A stretch of 64,000 nt of DNA from CAYUCJ01 sp049282265 (GTDB taxonomy: Bacteria; Desulfobacterota; DSM-4660; Desulfatiglandales; Desulfatiglandaceae), in the NCBI GenBank assembly GCA_049282265.1, contig JBAPTR010000162.1, positions 68,236-132,235 of the forward strand, read 5' to 3'. Shown one piece after another: positions 8,793-17,736 of this stretch. Position 1 is the stretch's first letter; each line of letters begins with the position of its first letter. The notes below the pieces were generated by a model. The model worked only from the letters and a program-made list of their open reading frames with translations. It had not been told where the DNA came from and searched no databases. A program made the position numbers and the translations under genes.

Positions 8793-10172
8793 TCACGAAA
8801 TGAGCCTCCTTATCCCTTCAATCAGCCGGGGTTCATCCGCATCCTGTTCCATGGCATCGAGCCTTATGAGATCAGGTTTTTCAGCCGGGAGCCCTGATTT
8901 TTTCAGGTATTTTTCCACCTCGGTTTCCCTGCCGACGGCCTGTTTCACGACGGTGACGCCCACCCTGTTGGCATAAGCGAGCATCTTTTTGATCTCCGGG
9001 AGGGCCTCTTTCCCCTCCGTGTCCCAGTCGTCCCCGTCGGTTCCGTGAAACACATAGATATTGTAGTCCCTTGCCAGGTTCTCTTTTTCCACGATCTCGT
9101 TCACCAGGCGAAAGGCGGAGGCAACCTTGGTCCCACCGGCCACCTGTGAATTGTAGTAGGTGTAAAAATCCTGCACTTCGGTGGCCTCCGTATCGTGGAG
9201 GACAAACCGGGATTCCACCTGTTTTTCATACTGGTAAAGCAACCAGCTGTAGATCAGGACGTGTTGGGTCACGACCAGTTGGGTGGGATTGCCTGCCATG
9301 GAGCCGGAATAGTCCCGGAGGAAAAACACCATGGCCTGTGATTCATAGTCTTTTTCCTTGGAAAGGATGCGATAAATCCTGTCGTAGGGCGATATGAGGA
9401 ATCGCGTGGTGTCTATATTATCGATATCCGGAATATTCCCCAGGTTAATATTGGTTTCCACGATCTTTTTGAGGGTGGCCTTTTTGTCCAGTATCTGGCC
9501 GAACCCCCTGTGCTTGTCGGTCAGGTCATAGGTATAACGCGTGAGCGATCGCTTCTTTCCCTTGTCTTTCAGGTTGGGGAGTTCGAATTTCTCGGAAAGG
9601 ATCCTCCCCAGGTCATAGGCATCCGATTCCACCTCGTGTCGCCCGCCTTCTCCCTGGCCCGGGCCTTCCCCTCCACCTTCCTCCGGGTCACGGACCGGCT
9701 GTTCGCCGATGACCTCCCCTTCTTCGCCTTCTCCTGACCCGCCGGACCCGCCCTCTTCCTCCGCAGGTTTGCGCACCCTGTCGTGGATGAGTTTTTCCTC
9801 CACGGTGGTGGGAACCACCACGATCCTGTCTTTTCCCCCTTTTCCCGGCTTGACCAGCCGCCCCACGCGGATCTTTTTCGGGAACCCGTCCTCTTTCCGC
9901 TGCTTGTCTCTTTCGAGCAGCTCATCAATGGAATAGAGACAGGTGAGGTAGGAGCTCCGGGGTGGAGGCATGGCCTGAAGGGAAGACAGGTCGTTAAAGG
10001 CATACACAGTCCCCGGCTGGGGGCGGAACTCGTCTGTCCCTTCCGCATTCAAACGGCCCGGAAAAGTATGGCTCCCCCGGCCATTGAGCTCTAAGAGGAT
10101 CCTTTTCTCCTCATCAGGCTCCAGACCTTCCGCCTTGAGTTTTTCAAATATCTTCCACTCTCTCGAATTCAT
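8793..10172 (-). CDS. yeaH: YeaH/YhbH-family (DUF444) VWA-domain protein
   Basis: 459 residues. A basic N-terminal part and a long Gly/Glu-rich low-complexity linker (about 137-180) precede a C-terminal von Willebrand A-like domain with a MIDAS-type D287-x-S289-x-S291 (RDYSGSM) and a later acidic GTDGDDWD. The family is the standing partner of PrkA: yeaG-yeaH in enterobacteria are one operon and the pairing of an AAA+ ATPase with a VWA protein recalls MoxR-VWA chaperone pairs. It follows the canonical PrkA gene after a 135-base spacer that contains a small hairpin and precedes SpoVR by nine bases. Confidence 0.92.
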   Translation of the reverse strand: MNSREWKIFEKLKAEGLEPDEEKRILLELNGRGSHTFPGRLNAEGTDEFRPQPGTVYAFNDLSSLQAMPPPRSSYLTCLYSIDELLERDKQRKEDGFPKKIRVGRLVKPGKGGKDRIVVVPTTVEEKLIHDRVRKPAEEEGGSGGSGEGEEGEVIGEQPVRDPEEGGGEGPGQGEGGRHEVESDAYDLGRILSEKFELPNLKDKGKKRSLTRYTYDLTDKHRGFGQILDKKATLKKIVETNINLGNIPDIDNIDTTRFLISPYDRIYRILSKEKDYESQAMVFFLRDYSGSMAGNPTQLVVTQHVLIYSWLLYQYEKQVESRFVLHDTEATEVQDFYTYYNSQVAGGTKVASAFRLVNEIVEKENLARDYNIYVFHGTDGDDWDTEGKEALPEIKKMLAYANRVGVTVVKQAVGRETEVEKYLKKSGLPAEKPDLIRLDAMEQDADEPRLIEGIRRLIS

Positions 10173-10275
10173 ACTTTTACCTGAATTGAGCGATTAGCTT
10201 TTGGCAATTAGCCATTAAATCAATGGTTCCAGGCGCGCCAACGGGTTAACGGGCTTAACCGGCAAACGGGCTCAA

Positions 10276-10292
10276 TCCCGCCTGTGGCGGGA
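10276..10292 (-). other. Short hairpin between prkA and yeaH
   Basis: TCCCGCC-TGT-GGCGGGA is a perfect 7-bp stem in the 135-base spacer. No T-run follows on the minus strand, so it is not a classic intrinsic terminator; it may stabilise or process the operon transcript. The spacer also has short direct repeats such as AACGG/CTCAA. Confidence 0.4.
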
Positions 10293-10307
10293 CTCAACGG
10301 CTCAACC

Positions 10308-12365
10308 CTATTGCTCATCCTCCTGGGTGCAGAAATACTCGATCGTCTTTTGCGCACAGGTCCTGCAGTAACCCAGTTTTTTCAACATGGTCTCGATCAT
10401 GCGATCATAGAGTTTCTGGTTTTCCTCATTGGTGCGATTGGCCAGGGCCCCGATCAGGCTGCCCGCGCCCGCGATATCGGATTTCAGTCTCACGTCCGTC
10501 ACGGCCTTGACCAGTTCCAGGTTGTCCATGAAATCATAGTTGGGGTCCACGGATATCTTCTGCCCGTATATCTTGCGGATGGAAGTCCTGAAAGTCTCCC
10601 GCTGTTCCTCGGTCTTGAGCTGCAAGCGCTCTTCCACGCTCTTGATGTAGCGCTCGTCGATCTTCAGGGCCTTGAGTTCACCGCTCTGGGGGTTCTTGTA
10701 TTTCCACATCTTGTCGGGGCCCAGGCTTTCGGCGTCCATGCCTATGATCATGTTCACATAATTCATGACATCCTTTCGAATGGCAAAAGGTTCATCCATA
10801 TAGGCGTTGAACATCTCCGTCATGATCCGTTCGCGATAGAGTCCTTTGGCGGTCTTGAGATCCTCCAGGTACTTGATGCGGTCATTGGCCTCGCTCACGT
10901 AGTCCAGTACGATCCGTTCCAGGGTCTTGAAGATATCGCAGGCGAACATGCACTCCCCCTCGTTGGTCTCCGAGCTTTCAATGAGGAGTTGCAGCGCCCT
11001 TCCCAGGTTCCGCTGCCCCAGGCCCTTCTGTCCGAAACGGTTGGTGATCTGGGGATCCTGGTTGAGGCTGTCTATGACTTCGGCCAGGGTCTTGATGCTC
11101 TTTTCACCCGCCACCTCGCCCGCCGCCAGCTTCATGGTCTCGATGGGTGTCAATTTCTCGGAACGCGGCAGCCGGGTCAGGACCGCTCCCACGGATGTGG
11201 CGTAGTTCAGGTTGGGGTCCTGGTGCAGTTTTTCCCTGGTAAGCGTGGTTCTGGCCTCACTCCCTATGGCATAGGCGGTGAGGTCCTTCTGGAGCTTGTA
11301 ATTGGTGTTGTGGGAGACGTAGCAGATCCGGCAGCGGTCCACGATGGGGGCCTCTTCCTTTTCCGCCAGAAAACGGTAGAACTCCATGTTGTTGCTCGTG
11401 GCAACGATGAGGGTATCGATGGGCCACTTGTAGCCGTCGATCTCGATGGTTCGGTTTTGAATAACGCCCAGGTAGACCTGGACCAGGTCTTTCTTGTTCT
11501 TGAAGACTTCATCACTGAAGTGAATACCCCCTCCTCCCACCCTTGCCAGCGCGCCCCTTCTCAGGTCGAACCGATAGGGGTTGTTGGTATCGGTTATGTG
11601 AAGCAGGCGTTGAATGGACTCCTCACCCAGGAGGTCCACGGCGGAGGATGTGATCTTGTCCTTGGCCGGGTATTTCCCGGTCACCGTACCCAGGCTCTCG
11701 GTCAGCGGTACCGGGATGATCTCCACGAACTTGAGCATGTCATCGAGATCTCCCCCGCTATGATTGCGAATGTCGTTCCAGATGTAGCCGCTGCAGGCAC
11801 CAAGGGGCCGGAAGTTTCCATACAGGGTTTCGATTTCCTTGTCGCTGAACCCGCCCTTTTCAGCAATGTACTTCCGGTTTTCGTCCGGGTCTTCGAAGAG
11901 GTTCATGGCCAGGATCATCGGGTCTTCATAGGTCTGGGATTCGATAACGCTCAACCGCCCGTAGCTGGGCATCTGATCCATATGGATAAACCTGAAGGTG
12001 TATTTCCGGTTCGGTTCCCTCGAAAGAAATTCACGGTATTTGCTGCAGAGGAAATCCACGAGAAAAGTCTTGCCGTTGCCCGGCTCCCCCACGAGCACGA
12101 ATGCCATCTCCTTGGACGACCCCCCTTCCGCGGCGTCCTTTACGTAGGACACGAAACTGTTGAGTTCATCGTACATGCCGATGATGTGTTTCTTTCCTGT
12201 ACGGAATATGGCGAAATCATAGGTGGTCTTGCCGTTCACTACGACTTTTTCAATAGGGGTTTCCAGTATCATCCTGGTCACCCCCTCGAAGGCATTTTCA
12301 AAGCGCTTTGAGCCCTTCTTTACGGCGACCAAATGATCCTGCAGCCCGATATTCATTTTTTCCAT
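10308..12365 (-). CDS. prkA: Canonical PrkA serine protein kinase (YeaG homologue)
   Basis: 685 residues, the usual PrkA/YeaG size. Walker A is GEPGNGKT at 93-100; the AAA+ sensor region includes TLIVATSNN, and the C-terminal PrkA domain is intact. It has the N-terminal pattern FEGVTRMILETP expected of the family. Of the three PrkA-like proteins in this operon it is the one closest to characterised YeaG, and it is followed by yeaH, the standard partner. Candidate role: stress or nutrient-signalling ATPase/kinase in the cytoplasm. The upstream large paralogue ends 67 bases before it; that short gap may hold its own ribosome-binding site but no promoter is obvious. Confidence 0.92.
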   Translation of the reverse strand: MEKMNIGLQDHLVAVKKGSKRFENAFEGVTRMILETPIEKVVVNGKTTYDFAIFRTGKKHIIGMYDELNSFVSYVKDAAEGGSSKEMAFVLVGEPGNGKTFLVDFLCSKYREFLSREPNRKYTFRFIHMDQMPSYGRLSVIESQTYEDPMILAMNLFEDPDENRKYIAEKGGFSDKEIETLYGNFRPLGACSGYIWNDIRNHSGGDLDDMLKFVEIIPVPLTESLGTVTGKYPAKDKITSSAVDLLGEESIQRLLHITDTNNPYRFDLRRGALARVGGGGIHFSDEVFKNKKDLVQVYLGVIQNRTIEIDGYKWPIDTLIVATSNNMEFYRFLAEKEEAPIVDRCRICYVSHNTNYKLQKDLTAYAIGSEARTTLTREKLHQDPNLNYATSVGAVLTRLPRSEKLTPIETMKLAAGEVAGEKSIKTLAEVIDSLNQDPQITNRFGQKGLGQRNLGRALQLLIESSETNEGECMFACDIFKTLERIVLDYVSEANDRIKYLEDLKTAKGLYRERIMTEMFNAYMDEPFAIRKDVMNYVNMIIGMDAESLGPDKMWKYKNPQSGELKALKIDERYIKSVEERLQLKTEEQRETFRTSIRKIYGQKISVDPNYDFMDNLELVKAVTDVRLKSDIAGAGSLIGALANRTNEENQKLYDRMIETMLKKLGYCRTCAQKTIEYFCTQEDEQ

Positions 12366-12432
12366 TCTTAGTCCCCCTTCGCAGAAGATGATCCATGGCA
12401 GGCGGGATGACCTGAGATTTCACCACTACCCG

Positions 12433-14727
12433 CTATTTCTCTGAAAATACCCTGGAAAGCTCATTGTCAATGGCATATATACACACTTCCTTCGCCCCCC
12501 GGGCCGTATACCCACACCTCTTCACCAGGTTGTTCACGAGAAACGCGACGGCCTCCCTGATGCGCCTGTCATAGGTCTTGAATGCATCCGTAGAAAAATC
12601 CTTGATGGCACTCCGGAAATTCGCGTTCTTCAGAAAAGGCTCCATGACCTTTTCCTTCAAATTGTAGACGTAGCGTTCGTGAAGCGAATCGTAGAGTTCC
12701 GTGTGACGCAGATCCCGGCCGTGAACCAGGATGTCCTGGGTCAATGTCCGGGTCGTGTACCTGTTCTGGACATCCTCCCGGAAGGCCTCCATCTGTTCCC
12801 TGGAGGCTTCCGGTCCCAGGAAACGGTGCTCAACGCCCTCCAGGAAGGGTTCCGTGATCTCCAGTTCATCACCCGTGTAGACGCATCTCTCCACGTTCCC
12901 GATCTCAAAATTGATGCTGAAGAGGTAATTCTGTATCTCTCTGGCAATCTGCTCTTCGTTGAGGTAATAGAGTGATTCCTTGATTTCCTGTAAGACGGTA
13001 TAGTTATAGGAGCGTATAAGGGAATCCATGAAGCCTTCAGGGATGGCATTGGCCGGATCCTTTTTTTTCTTGAAAAAATTGTAGACCATGGCCATGGTAA
13101 TCAACTTGTCCCACTGCCAGTAAGTCGAATAGAACTCGCCGAAGATCTTGATGGAATCCCTGCCTGAAAGGCCTCTGTCCCCTTCGAGTTCCGACTCCCC
13201 GATAATTCTCCTCCGTCGCTTGGCGGTAAAGGCCTTCCTATCCTCTTCAGCCAGCCACGCGGGAATGATCCCCGCATAGATGTCCATTTTGAGAAGGTGC
13301 AGGTTCTCGTCGCAGTAGAGAGCGTACTTCTCCTGATCGCCTATCCATTCCGAGAGCGCCCCGGATTCCTTCATCAATCTCGTCGAGATAATGACCTTTG
13401 CGAAGTTCTGCAAAACCATCGGCAGGCAATTCTTCTCCATCTGGTCACCGAAGACATCCTTATAAATCTTGACTTCTGTATTGTAATCGAGCACATAGGG
13501 AATTTTTGTATAGACGATACGGTCGGAAAAGGACCGGGTTCCCGCGATGTGATCCCGGTCTTCCGGGTTCATGAGAGCCAGGAAAAGGGAGTTCACGTTC
13601 TCCTCTATGTCTTCCACCTTGTGAACACCTTCGCTGATAATCCCGTGGAGATTTCCAAAACGCTCCCGGTTTTGGTCCTTCAGGTCCATGAGGGCGAAGA
13701 TACCGTTGTTCGTCCTGGCATACCTGGAAAAGATGTACCTGACCCGGTTGCTGTCTTTGAGCAGGTTGTTCAGCTGATGCTGCAGCAATTGATTGGTCAG
13801 GACATGATTCTTTGACCCCTTATCTCCGGGATTAAAAACGCTGATGCCCTCCCCCAACCGCCTGTTGAAGTGGTATGGCCTGGCAAAGAGCATCTCAAAG
13901 ACCTTTGAAGGCGAGTCCAGCAGGTCCAGAAGGGTCCTGTAGAGGGACATGCAGATTGTGCACGGATTTTTCCTGAACACCCATTCGTATTGTTTTTCAG
14001 CGAAAAGCCTTTTCTTGAAACCCGCGTCTCCCACAAGCTGGCCCAGGAGCTCTCGTCTGAAACCTTTGGGGATGAGGAGGAGCGGACTGTCGTGACTGGG
14101 ACAAGGCACCTCCAGATAGGCCTTCTTTGACAATCCAAGGAATTGATCTCTCATGGCGCCGGCCAGCGAGACCGGTTCCTCATTGGCAAGATCTCGAAGT
14201 TGAAGGAGCAGGGAATGGGCTTCGTTGTCCAGGTGTGATCCCAGTTCCTTTTTGTCGAGTCTCCAGACCGTCTCGTAGCAGGCGCCTTCTTCCGTATTGG
14301 TGTATTGTTCAAATTTCAGGAGGAGATTGTTCAGGAAGGTGCTCTTTCCACAACCGTGGGGGCCTTCAAAGATGTATATCCTGTTCTGCTGGGCGCCTCT
14401 GCTGAGCGAATCGACCTGATTGATAAACCGGTTGGCAAAAAGTCGGTCGGCAAAAAAAGGATGATCGGTGCCCTCTACGAAAAGTCTGCTGCAATCATAG
14501 TAGGCATAATTGATGGTTTCCGGGTCGTCGGGATACTCGTCGATTCCATCCCCCACATAGCTCTTGACCATGTCGTGAAACACCTGGAAGACGTCACGGA
14601 AAATTCGTGCAGATTCTCGAGTGGCGAGTTCAAGAAAGGCGTGGAAGGAAACCGGAGAACTACGGCTTCTCTCCTGGATATTCTCGCACAGGCTGTTCAG
14701 GAGGTCATCTACGGAGTTCATGTCCAC
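12433..14727 (-). CDS. PrkA-type AAA+ serine kinase-like protein, large paralogue 2
   Basis: 764 residues if the GTG at 14727 is used; the ATG at 14721 lies at a better distance from AACGGGG and would give 762. Walker A reads GPHGCGKST (122-130 in the longer numbering), with His in place of the usual Pro. It aligns along its whole length with the protein of 4797-7115, so the operon is bracketed by two large paralogues with the canonical PrkA inside. It is the first gene, so the operon promoter should lie in the 14.73-15.1 kb spacer, where I see no clear hexamers. The function beyond ATP binding is unknown. Confidence 0.85.
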   Translation of the reverse strand: MDMNSVDDLLNSLCENIQERSRSSPVSFHAFLELATRESARIFRDVFQVFHDMVKSYVGDGIDEYPDDPETINYAYYDCSRLFVEGTDHPFFADRLFANRFINQVDSLSRGAQQNRIYIFEGPHGCGKSTFLNNLLLKFEQYTNTEEGACYETVWRLDKKELGSHLDNEAHSLLLQLRDLANEEPVSLAGAMRDQFLGLSKKAYLEVPCPSHDSPLLLIPKGFRRELLGQLVGDAGFKKRLFAEKQYEWVFRKNPCTICMSLYRTLLDLLDSPSKVFEMLFARPYHFNRRLGEGISVFNPGDKGSKNHVLTNQLLQHQLNNLLKDSNRVRYIFSRYARTNNGIFALMDLKDQNRERFGNLHGIISEGVHKVEDIEENVNSLFLALMNPEDRDHIAGTRSFSDRIVYTKIPYVLDYNTEVKIYKDVFGDQMEKNCLPMVLQNFAKVIISTRLMKESGALSEWIGDQEKYALYCDENLHLLKMDIYAGIIPAWLAEEDRKAFTAKRRRRIIGESELEGDRGLSGRDSIKIFGEFYSTYWQWDKLITMAMVYNFFKKKKDPANAIPEGFMDSLIRSYNYTVLQEIKESLYYLNEEQIAREIQNYLFSINFEIGNVERCVYTGDELEITEPFLEGVEHRFLGPEASREQMEAFREDVQNRYTTRTLTQDILVHGRDLRHTELYDSLHERYVYNLKEKVMEPFLKNANFRSAIKDFSTDAFKTYDRRIREAVAFLVNNLVKRCGYTARGAKEVCIYAIDNELSRVFSEK

Positions 14728-15624
14728 ACCCCGTTAAGAGGTTCACATGCTACTCTATTCCCTTACCTGGAAGAAAAGCAATTTGTGTGCCACATGACTG
14801 CCTTGCGCTTTTGAGAGGGGTTTATCCGGGCTGCCGGATCAGCAGATATCTATTGGAGAAGTTCGGTTTAGTTTCCAGGCATGGCGCAGCGGGTTTTCCG
14901 CGAAGCATCGCTGCTCCTGACGGTTCCACTCTCTTCCTGACTATTATACCAGATCAAAAAACCGATGTAACCGTAAAAAGTTCACTGCCCAGGACTTTCT
15001 GCTCAATGCTTTTAACTTAGTGCAAGTGTTTCTAAATACGATGACGTAATCCTTCCCGGTTCTTTTCATTCATATTGAAGAAATCTTTTACCACAGAGTC
15101 ACAGAGGACACAGAGCTACTTCTTTTTCACTTGTCCCGAATATGTTCGGGGCAAGTGAAAAGGGTCACTTCTATGTGTTGCAGGAGCAGCATTCCTTTTC
15201 AGGGAACCATGTCCTTTTTGCCCATCGCCGTCTCCCGACGGACAAAAAATCAAGATCCTCTGTGCACTCTGTGACTCTGTGGTGAGCTAATCGTAGACCG
15301 AATATGTTGCCGTAATTATGAATAACCTACTTAGGCATTTCTCCTTTTCTGTAGGATGCGTTGGCGTCATTCCCGCAAAGCTTGCCCTCGGCCACGATCG
15401 GACACCGGCATTATTTTGACAAGTCCTGAAGTGGTGAAGGGATGCGTATCCGGATTCAATTCTCTGAATATCGTACAGACCTCAGGCGTTCGGCTTGCTG
15501 GATCGCTCAGGGTGGCTCTTTAACCCTTGGTCCAAGGGCCGTCCATCCGATACGTTTTGAAGAGAAAAAGGCATGGCAAATATGTCAGATAACGAATGGC
15601 AGGTGGAAAATGATATTTGGTTCA
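14728..15624. other. Long spacer upstream of the PrkA operon
   Basis: Nearly 900 bases with no convincing gene. It holds the MITE-like element at 15090-15283 (listed separately). Near the right end a 21-codon plus-strand reading (ATG 15573, stop 15636) begins MANMSDNEWQVENDIWFIR; it looks like the beginning of a protein cut short by the PIN-toxin gene, but I cannot name it. The left edge of the accessory island probably lies here. Confidence 0.5.
15090..15283. mobile_element. MITE-like element with 26-bp terminal inverted repeats
   Basis: The ends are ACCACAGAGTCACAGAGGAC plus ACAGAG on the left (15090-15115) and the complement on the right (15258-15283), matching at 24 of 26 positions. Between them, 15124-15161 is a 17-bp stem (TTTTCACTTGTCCCGAA / TTCGGGGCAAGTGAAAA, one G.T pair) with a TATG loop. 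There is no coding capacity, and no target duplication is clear. CACAGAG-type repeats are common in environmental bacteria, so a dispersed non-autonomous repeat is the likely identity. Confidence 0.55.
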
Positions 15625-16002
15625 TCAGGCCTCCATAACGGAGACTTTGTATTTTTTTAAACGGACATCATGTGTCACAAGAGTAAAGCCTTCCACTTTC
15701 GCCTGGGCCACGAGCATCCTGTCAAACGGGTCTCTGTGATGTGCCGGAAGGTCTCCCACAGCATGCGCGTGTTCAGCGGTGATATCCAGCATTTCAAAGG
15801 ACTGATTTTCCAACACACTCTTAAAATTCCGGGGGATTTCCAGCTTTCCCAACGCCGCTTTGATCCTTATTTCCCAAACTACGACGGCACTGACAAAAAC
15901 CAAATTCTTTCCGTCGGCGATTGCAGCCTGTGACTTTTTTGAAAGTGCAGGATGACCGTTGAGCCACCATAAAAGGACATGGGTATCAATCAGGAGGTTC
16001 AT
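15625..16002 (-). CDS. PIN-domain ribonuclease toxin (VapC-like)
   Basis: 125 residues. The PIN acidic residues are visible: D6 in LLIDTHVLLW, a Glu in VWEIRIK near residue 45, D90 in DPFDRMLVAQA and D109 in LVTHDVRLK. PIN toxins of this group cut RNA and stop growth when their antitoxin is degraded. The ATG overlaps the stop of the upstream Phd-like antitoxin by ATGA, the standard order antitoxin-toxin. The pair occupies the place where the rest of the truncated recombinase gene (16391-16519) would be expected, so it may have displaced it. Confidence 0.88.
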   Translation of the reverse strand: MNLLIDTHVLLWWLNGHPALSKKSQAAIADGKNLVFVSAVVVWEIRIKAALGKLEIPRNFKSVLENQSFEMLDITAEHAHAVGDLPAHHRDPFDRMLVAQAKVEGFTLVTHDVRLKKYKVSVMEA

Positions 16003-16238
16003 TTGTCCACCATACCGAAGGCAGCAGCGATGTCCTCAGGCAGTTCGTCAAAATCATCAGCTATTTTGATTTTTCCCCTTAATGCGCCGGGCCGACGGGG
16101 TTTCTCGCTTTGTTCATACCGCACGAGCTTTGCGACCGGTTTCCCCGCCTTTCCAATGACTACCTCCTGCCCGGCCAAGACCTTCTCGACCAGTGCCGAC
16201 AACTGAGCCTTTGCCTCTGAAATATTGGTTATGAGCAT
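15999..16238 (-). CDS. Phd/YefM-family antitoxin
   Basis: 79 residues from the ATG at 16238 (MLITNISEAKAQLSALVEKV), which has a GGGGG Shine-Dalgarno at good spacing; a GTG three codons upstream is less likely. The N-terminal Phd fold (NISEAKAQLSALVEKVLAGQ) binds DNA; the acidic C-terminus (ADDFDELPED) should neutralise the PIN toxin encoded just downstream. Pairing of a Phd-type antitoxin with a PIN toxin is common. Two TGACCAG repeats lie about 25-45 bases upstream and probably form its operator. Confidence 0.88.
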   Translation of the reverse strand: MLITNISEAKAQLSALVEKVLAGQEVVIGKAGKPVAKLVRYEQSEKPRRPGALRGKIKIADDFDELPEDIAAAFGMVDK

Positions 16239-16263
16239 AATTACCACCCCCTGATATATAGTC

Positions 16264-16280
16264 TGACCAGGGTTGACCAG
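16264..16280 (-). promoter_or_regulatory. Candidate Phd operator: two TGACCAG direct repeats
   Basis: TGACCAG occurs at 16264-16270 and again at 16274-16280, repeated every ten bases (one helical turn), immediately upstream of the antitoxin start. Toxin-antitoxin operons are usually autoregulated by such repeats. On the minus strand a TTGACT precedes them and TATATA follows, so the repeats would lie across the core promoter. Confidence 0.45.
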
Positions 16281-16390
16281 AAAGTCAATGTCTTTATTTT
16301 TTGTACCCTCAAAAATCTCACCAGGATGTCTCTCGTCTGCCTGCCCCGTGAAACATCTTTCTTATTTCACCGGGGAGGTTTGGCATTTGT

Positions 16391-16519
16391 TTATTTCCGA
16401 CACAAGTCCAGATAATAGCGCAGCCATTTTTTATAGACCCCTCGCGAGCTGTTGCCAATTGGCTTGTTTCGCAAATATTCTTCAAATTGTTCTCGTAATG
16501 CGGAAGGTATATCCAGCAT
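16391..16519 (-). pseudogene. Truncated tyrosine recombinase, integron-integrase-like N-terminus
   Basis: A 42-codon reading from ATG 16519 to TAA 16391: MLDIPSALREQFEEYLRNK, then YKKWLRYYLDLCRK. This matches the SAM-like N-terminal DNA-binding domain of tyrosine recombinases, in particular the Y-x-KWLRYYLDFC signature I recall from deltaproteobacterial integron integrases. The Arg/His/Tyr catalytic domain is absent; sequence after the stop shows no continuing similarity and runs into the Phd/PIN operon. It points left while the following single genes point right, the head-to-head arrangement of intI and its cassettes. Alternative: a phage or XerCD-type integrase fragment. Confidence 0.6.
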
Positions 16520-16830
16520 GAAAAATCTTTCTTTCTAAATATTCTCAGAAATGAAATGTTATACAGAAAAACAAAATTGTCTTATTGCAAAAACTCTGTC
16601 AAGAGATTATAAATCATTTTATAATGATTTAAGTAGGTCCTGAGGGTTAAGGAAATATTGGGGCGAACAGCCAAAATAATTATTAAACAACACCTTGAAA
16701 TACCTCATTTGATAATGGATATGAACGCAAACTATGAAAACAGTTTTCTGTATATCACGACAGATGTGGAGATTTGCAGATCTATAGAATCACGTTAGTC
16801 CGTACACCGGAGAACATGGAGTCCGTTCCT
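16520..16830. other. AT-rich spacer between recombinase stub and nuclease gene (attI-like position)
   Basis: The stretch is AT-rich and non-coding. It contains the promoter at 16585-16613, a perfect inverted repeat AAATCATT-TTAT-AATGATTT at 16611-16630, and GTTAAGG at 16646-16652, one base off the integron core GTTRRRY, where an attI site would be expected. None of this is proof of a functional attI. Confidence 0.4.
16585..16613 (+). promoter_or_regulatory. Outward promoter facing the cassette-like genes (Pc-like)
   Basis: TTGCAA (16585-16590) and TATAAA (16608-16613) are separated by 17 bases, near consensus for sigma70. It reads rightwards from beside the recombinase 5' end, the position and direction of an integron cassette promoter. 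The perfect 8-bp inverted repeat at 16611-16630 would overlap the transcription start and could be an operator. Confidence 0.5.
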
Positions 16831-17736
16831 ATGGATAAAGAACCCAAAACTGTGCCGAAGTGGAAGCAGTTAGAGCATCTCATCGCCGATATTCAGCGGC
16901 AGTTGGCTCCAGATGCTTCTGTTCGTCACAACGTCAGTCTCTACGGTGTCGATAGCGAAGTGCATCGGCAGGTTGACGTGCTTGTGGAGCAGCGCATTGG
17001 CCAATATACGATGCGCGTCGTTATTGACTGCAAAGACTATTCTAAGCCAGTCGACGTGAAGGGAGTCGAAGAGTTCTACGGTTTAGTTCGGGACGTTAGA
17101 GCCCAAAAAGGCGCACTCGTCTGCCCTAAAGGTTTCAGCGCAGCCGCAAAGAAACGCGCGGAGAAGCTTCAGATTGAGGTGTATAGTCCGGTCGACACGG
17201 AGCCGCACAAATGGAGGACGAAAGTCGAGCTTCCCGTTGTGTGTGATGTACGGTCGACGTATATGTCCTTTGGCATGAGCGTGACTGCGCCTCTCCCTTT
17301 CACGGTGCCGCCACACTTTTTTGAGTTACCAGTCTTTGACGACAAAGGTAATGAGCTCGGAAACATCGTTCCAAAGGCGCTGGAAAATTGGGATTTGACC
17401 CAATACCCTGTTGAGCCAGGAGAGCATCCGGATCTCCCGGTTTTCATGGGTAAGACCACCCGTATGGATAATGGTTATGGGCAGCTGGTGGAGATTCGTC
17501 TGGCTGTTGGTCTACTCATAAAGCAGCAACTCTATTTTGGGTACTTGCCCGTGAAGAAGATTCGCGGGTTACGCGATGAGCAGACGGGGCTGGTGGTTAC
17601 GAACGCTTTCACAACCGGTGTTCTTGACTTCGAGTTAGTTCAGAAGAACTGGACACCGTTCGAAAAGGGAACGAAACTGCCTATGGCGCCAGTGCTCTCC
17701 GTAGTCGGCTTGGCTTGCTACGGCTATGGGACCTAA
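16831..17736 (+). CDS. PD-(D/E)XK (Mrr-like) endonuclease domain protein
   Basis: 301 residues from the ATG at 16831, chosen because GGAG lies nine bases upstream; ATG 16816 and TTG 16774 are in-frame alternatives. The N-terminal third carries a restriction-endonuclease-like core: RHNVSLYGVDSEVHRQVDVLV, then VVIDCKDYSKPV, with the D...D-x-CKD pattern of Mrr-type nucleases, and a conserved VCPKGFSAAAKKRAE helix. The C-terminal part is of unknown family. No methyltransferase is adjacent, so a solitary modification-dependent or defence nuclease is possible. Its TAA stop lies inside the R'' box of the attC-like site, as is common for cassette genes. Confidence 0.75.
   Translation: MDKEPKTVPKWKQLEHLIADIQRQLAPDASVRHNVSLYGVDSEVHRQVDVLVEQRIGQYTMRVVIDCKDYSKPVDVKGVEEFYGLVRDVRAQKGALVCPKGFSAAAKKRAEKLQIEVYSPVDTEPHKWRTKVELPVVCDVRSTYMSFGMSVTAPLPFTVPPHFFELPVFDDKGNELGNIVPKALENWDLTQYPVEPGEHPDLPVFMGKTTRMDNGYGQLVEIRLAVGLLIKQQLYFGYLPVKKIRGLRDEQTGLVVTNAFTTGVLDFELVQKNWTPFEKGTKLPMAPVLSVVGLACYGYGT

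Noticed and set aside
10284..12311. Plus-strand open reading of 675 codons opposite prkA
   Set aside because: It is exactly antisense to a well-conserved prkA gene, has no ribosome-binding site and shows biased composition from the codon structure of the true gene.
15442..15660. 72-codon plus-strand reading before the PIN toxin
   Set aside because: No ribosome-binding site, mixed composition, and it overlaps the toxin gene end.
16774..17736. Complete restriction-modification system around the Mrr-like nuclease
   Set aside because: No methyltransferase or specificity subunit on either side; neighbours are a recombinase stub and rsgA.
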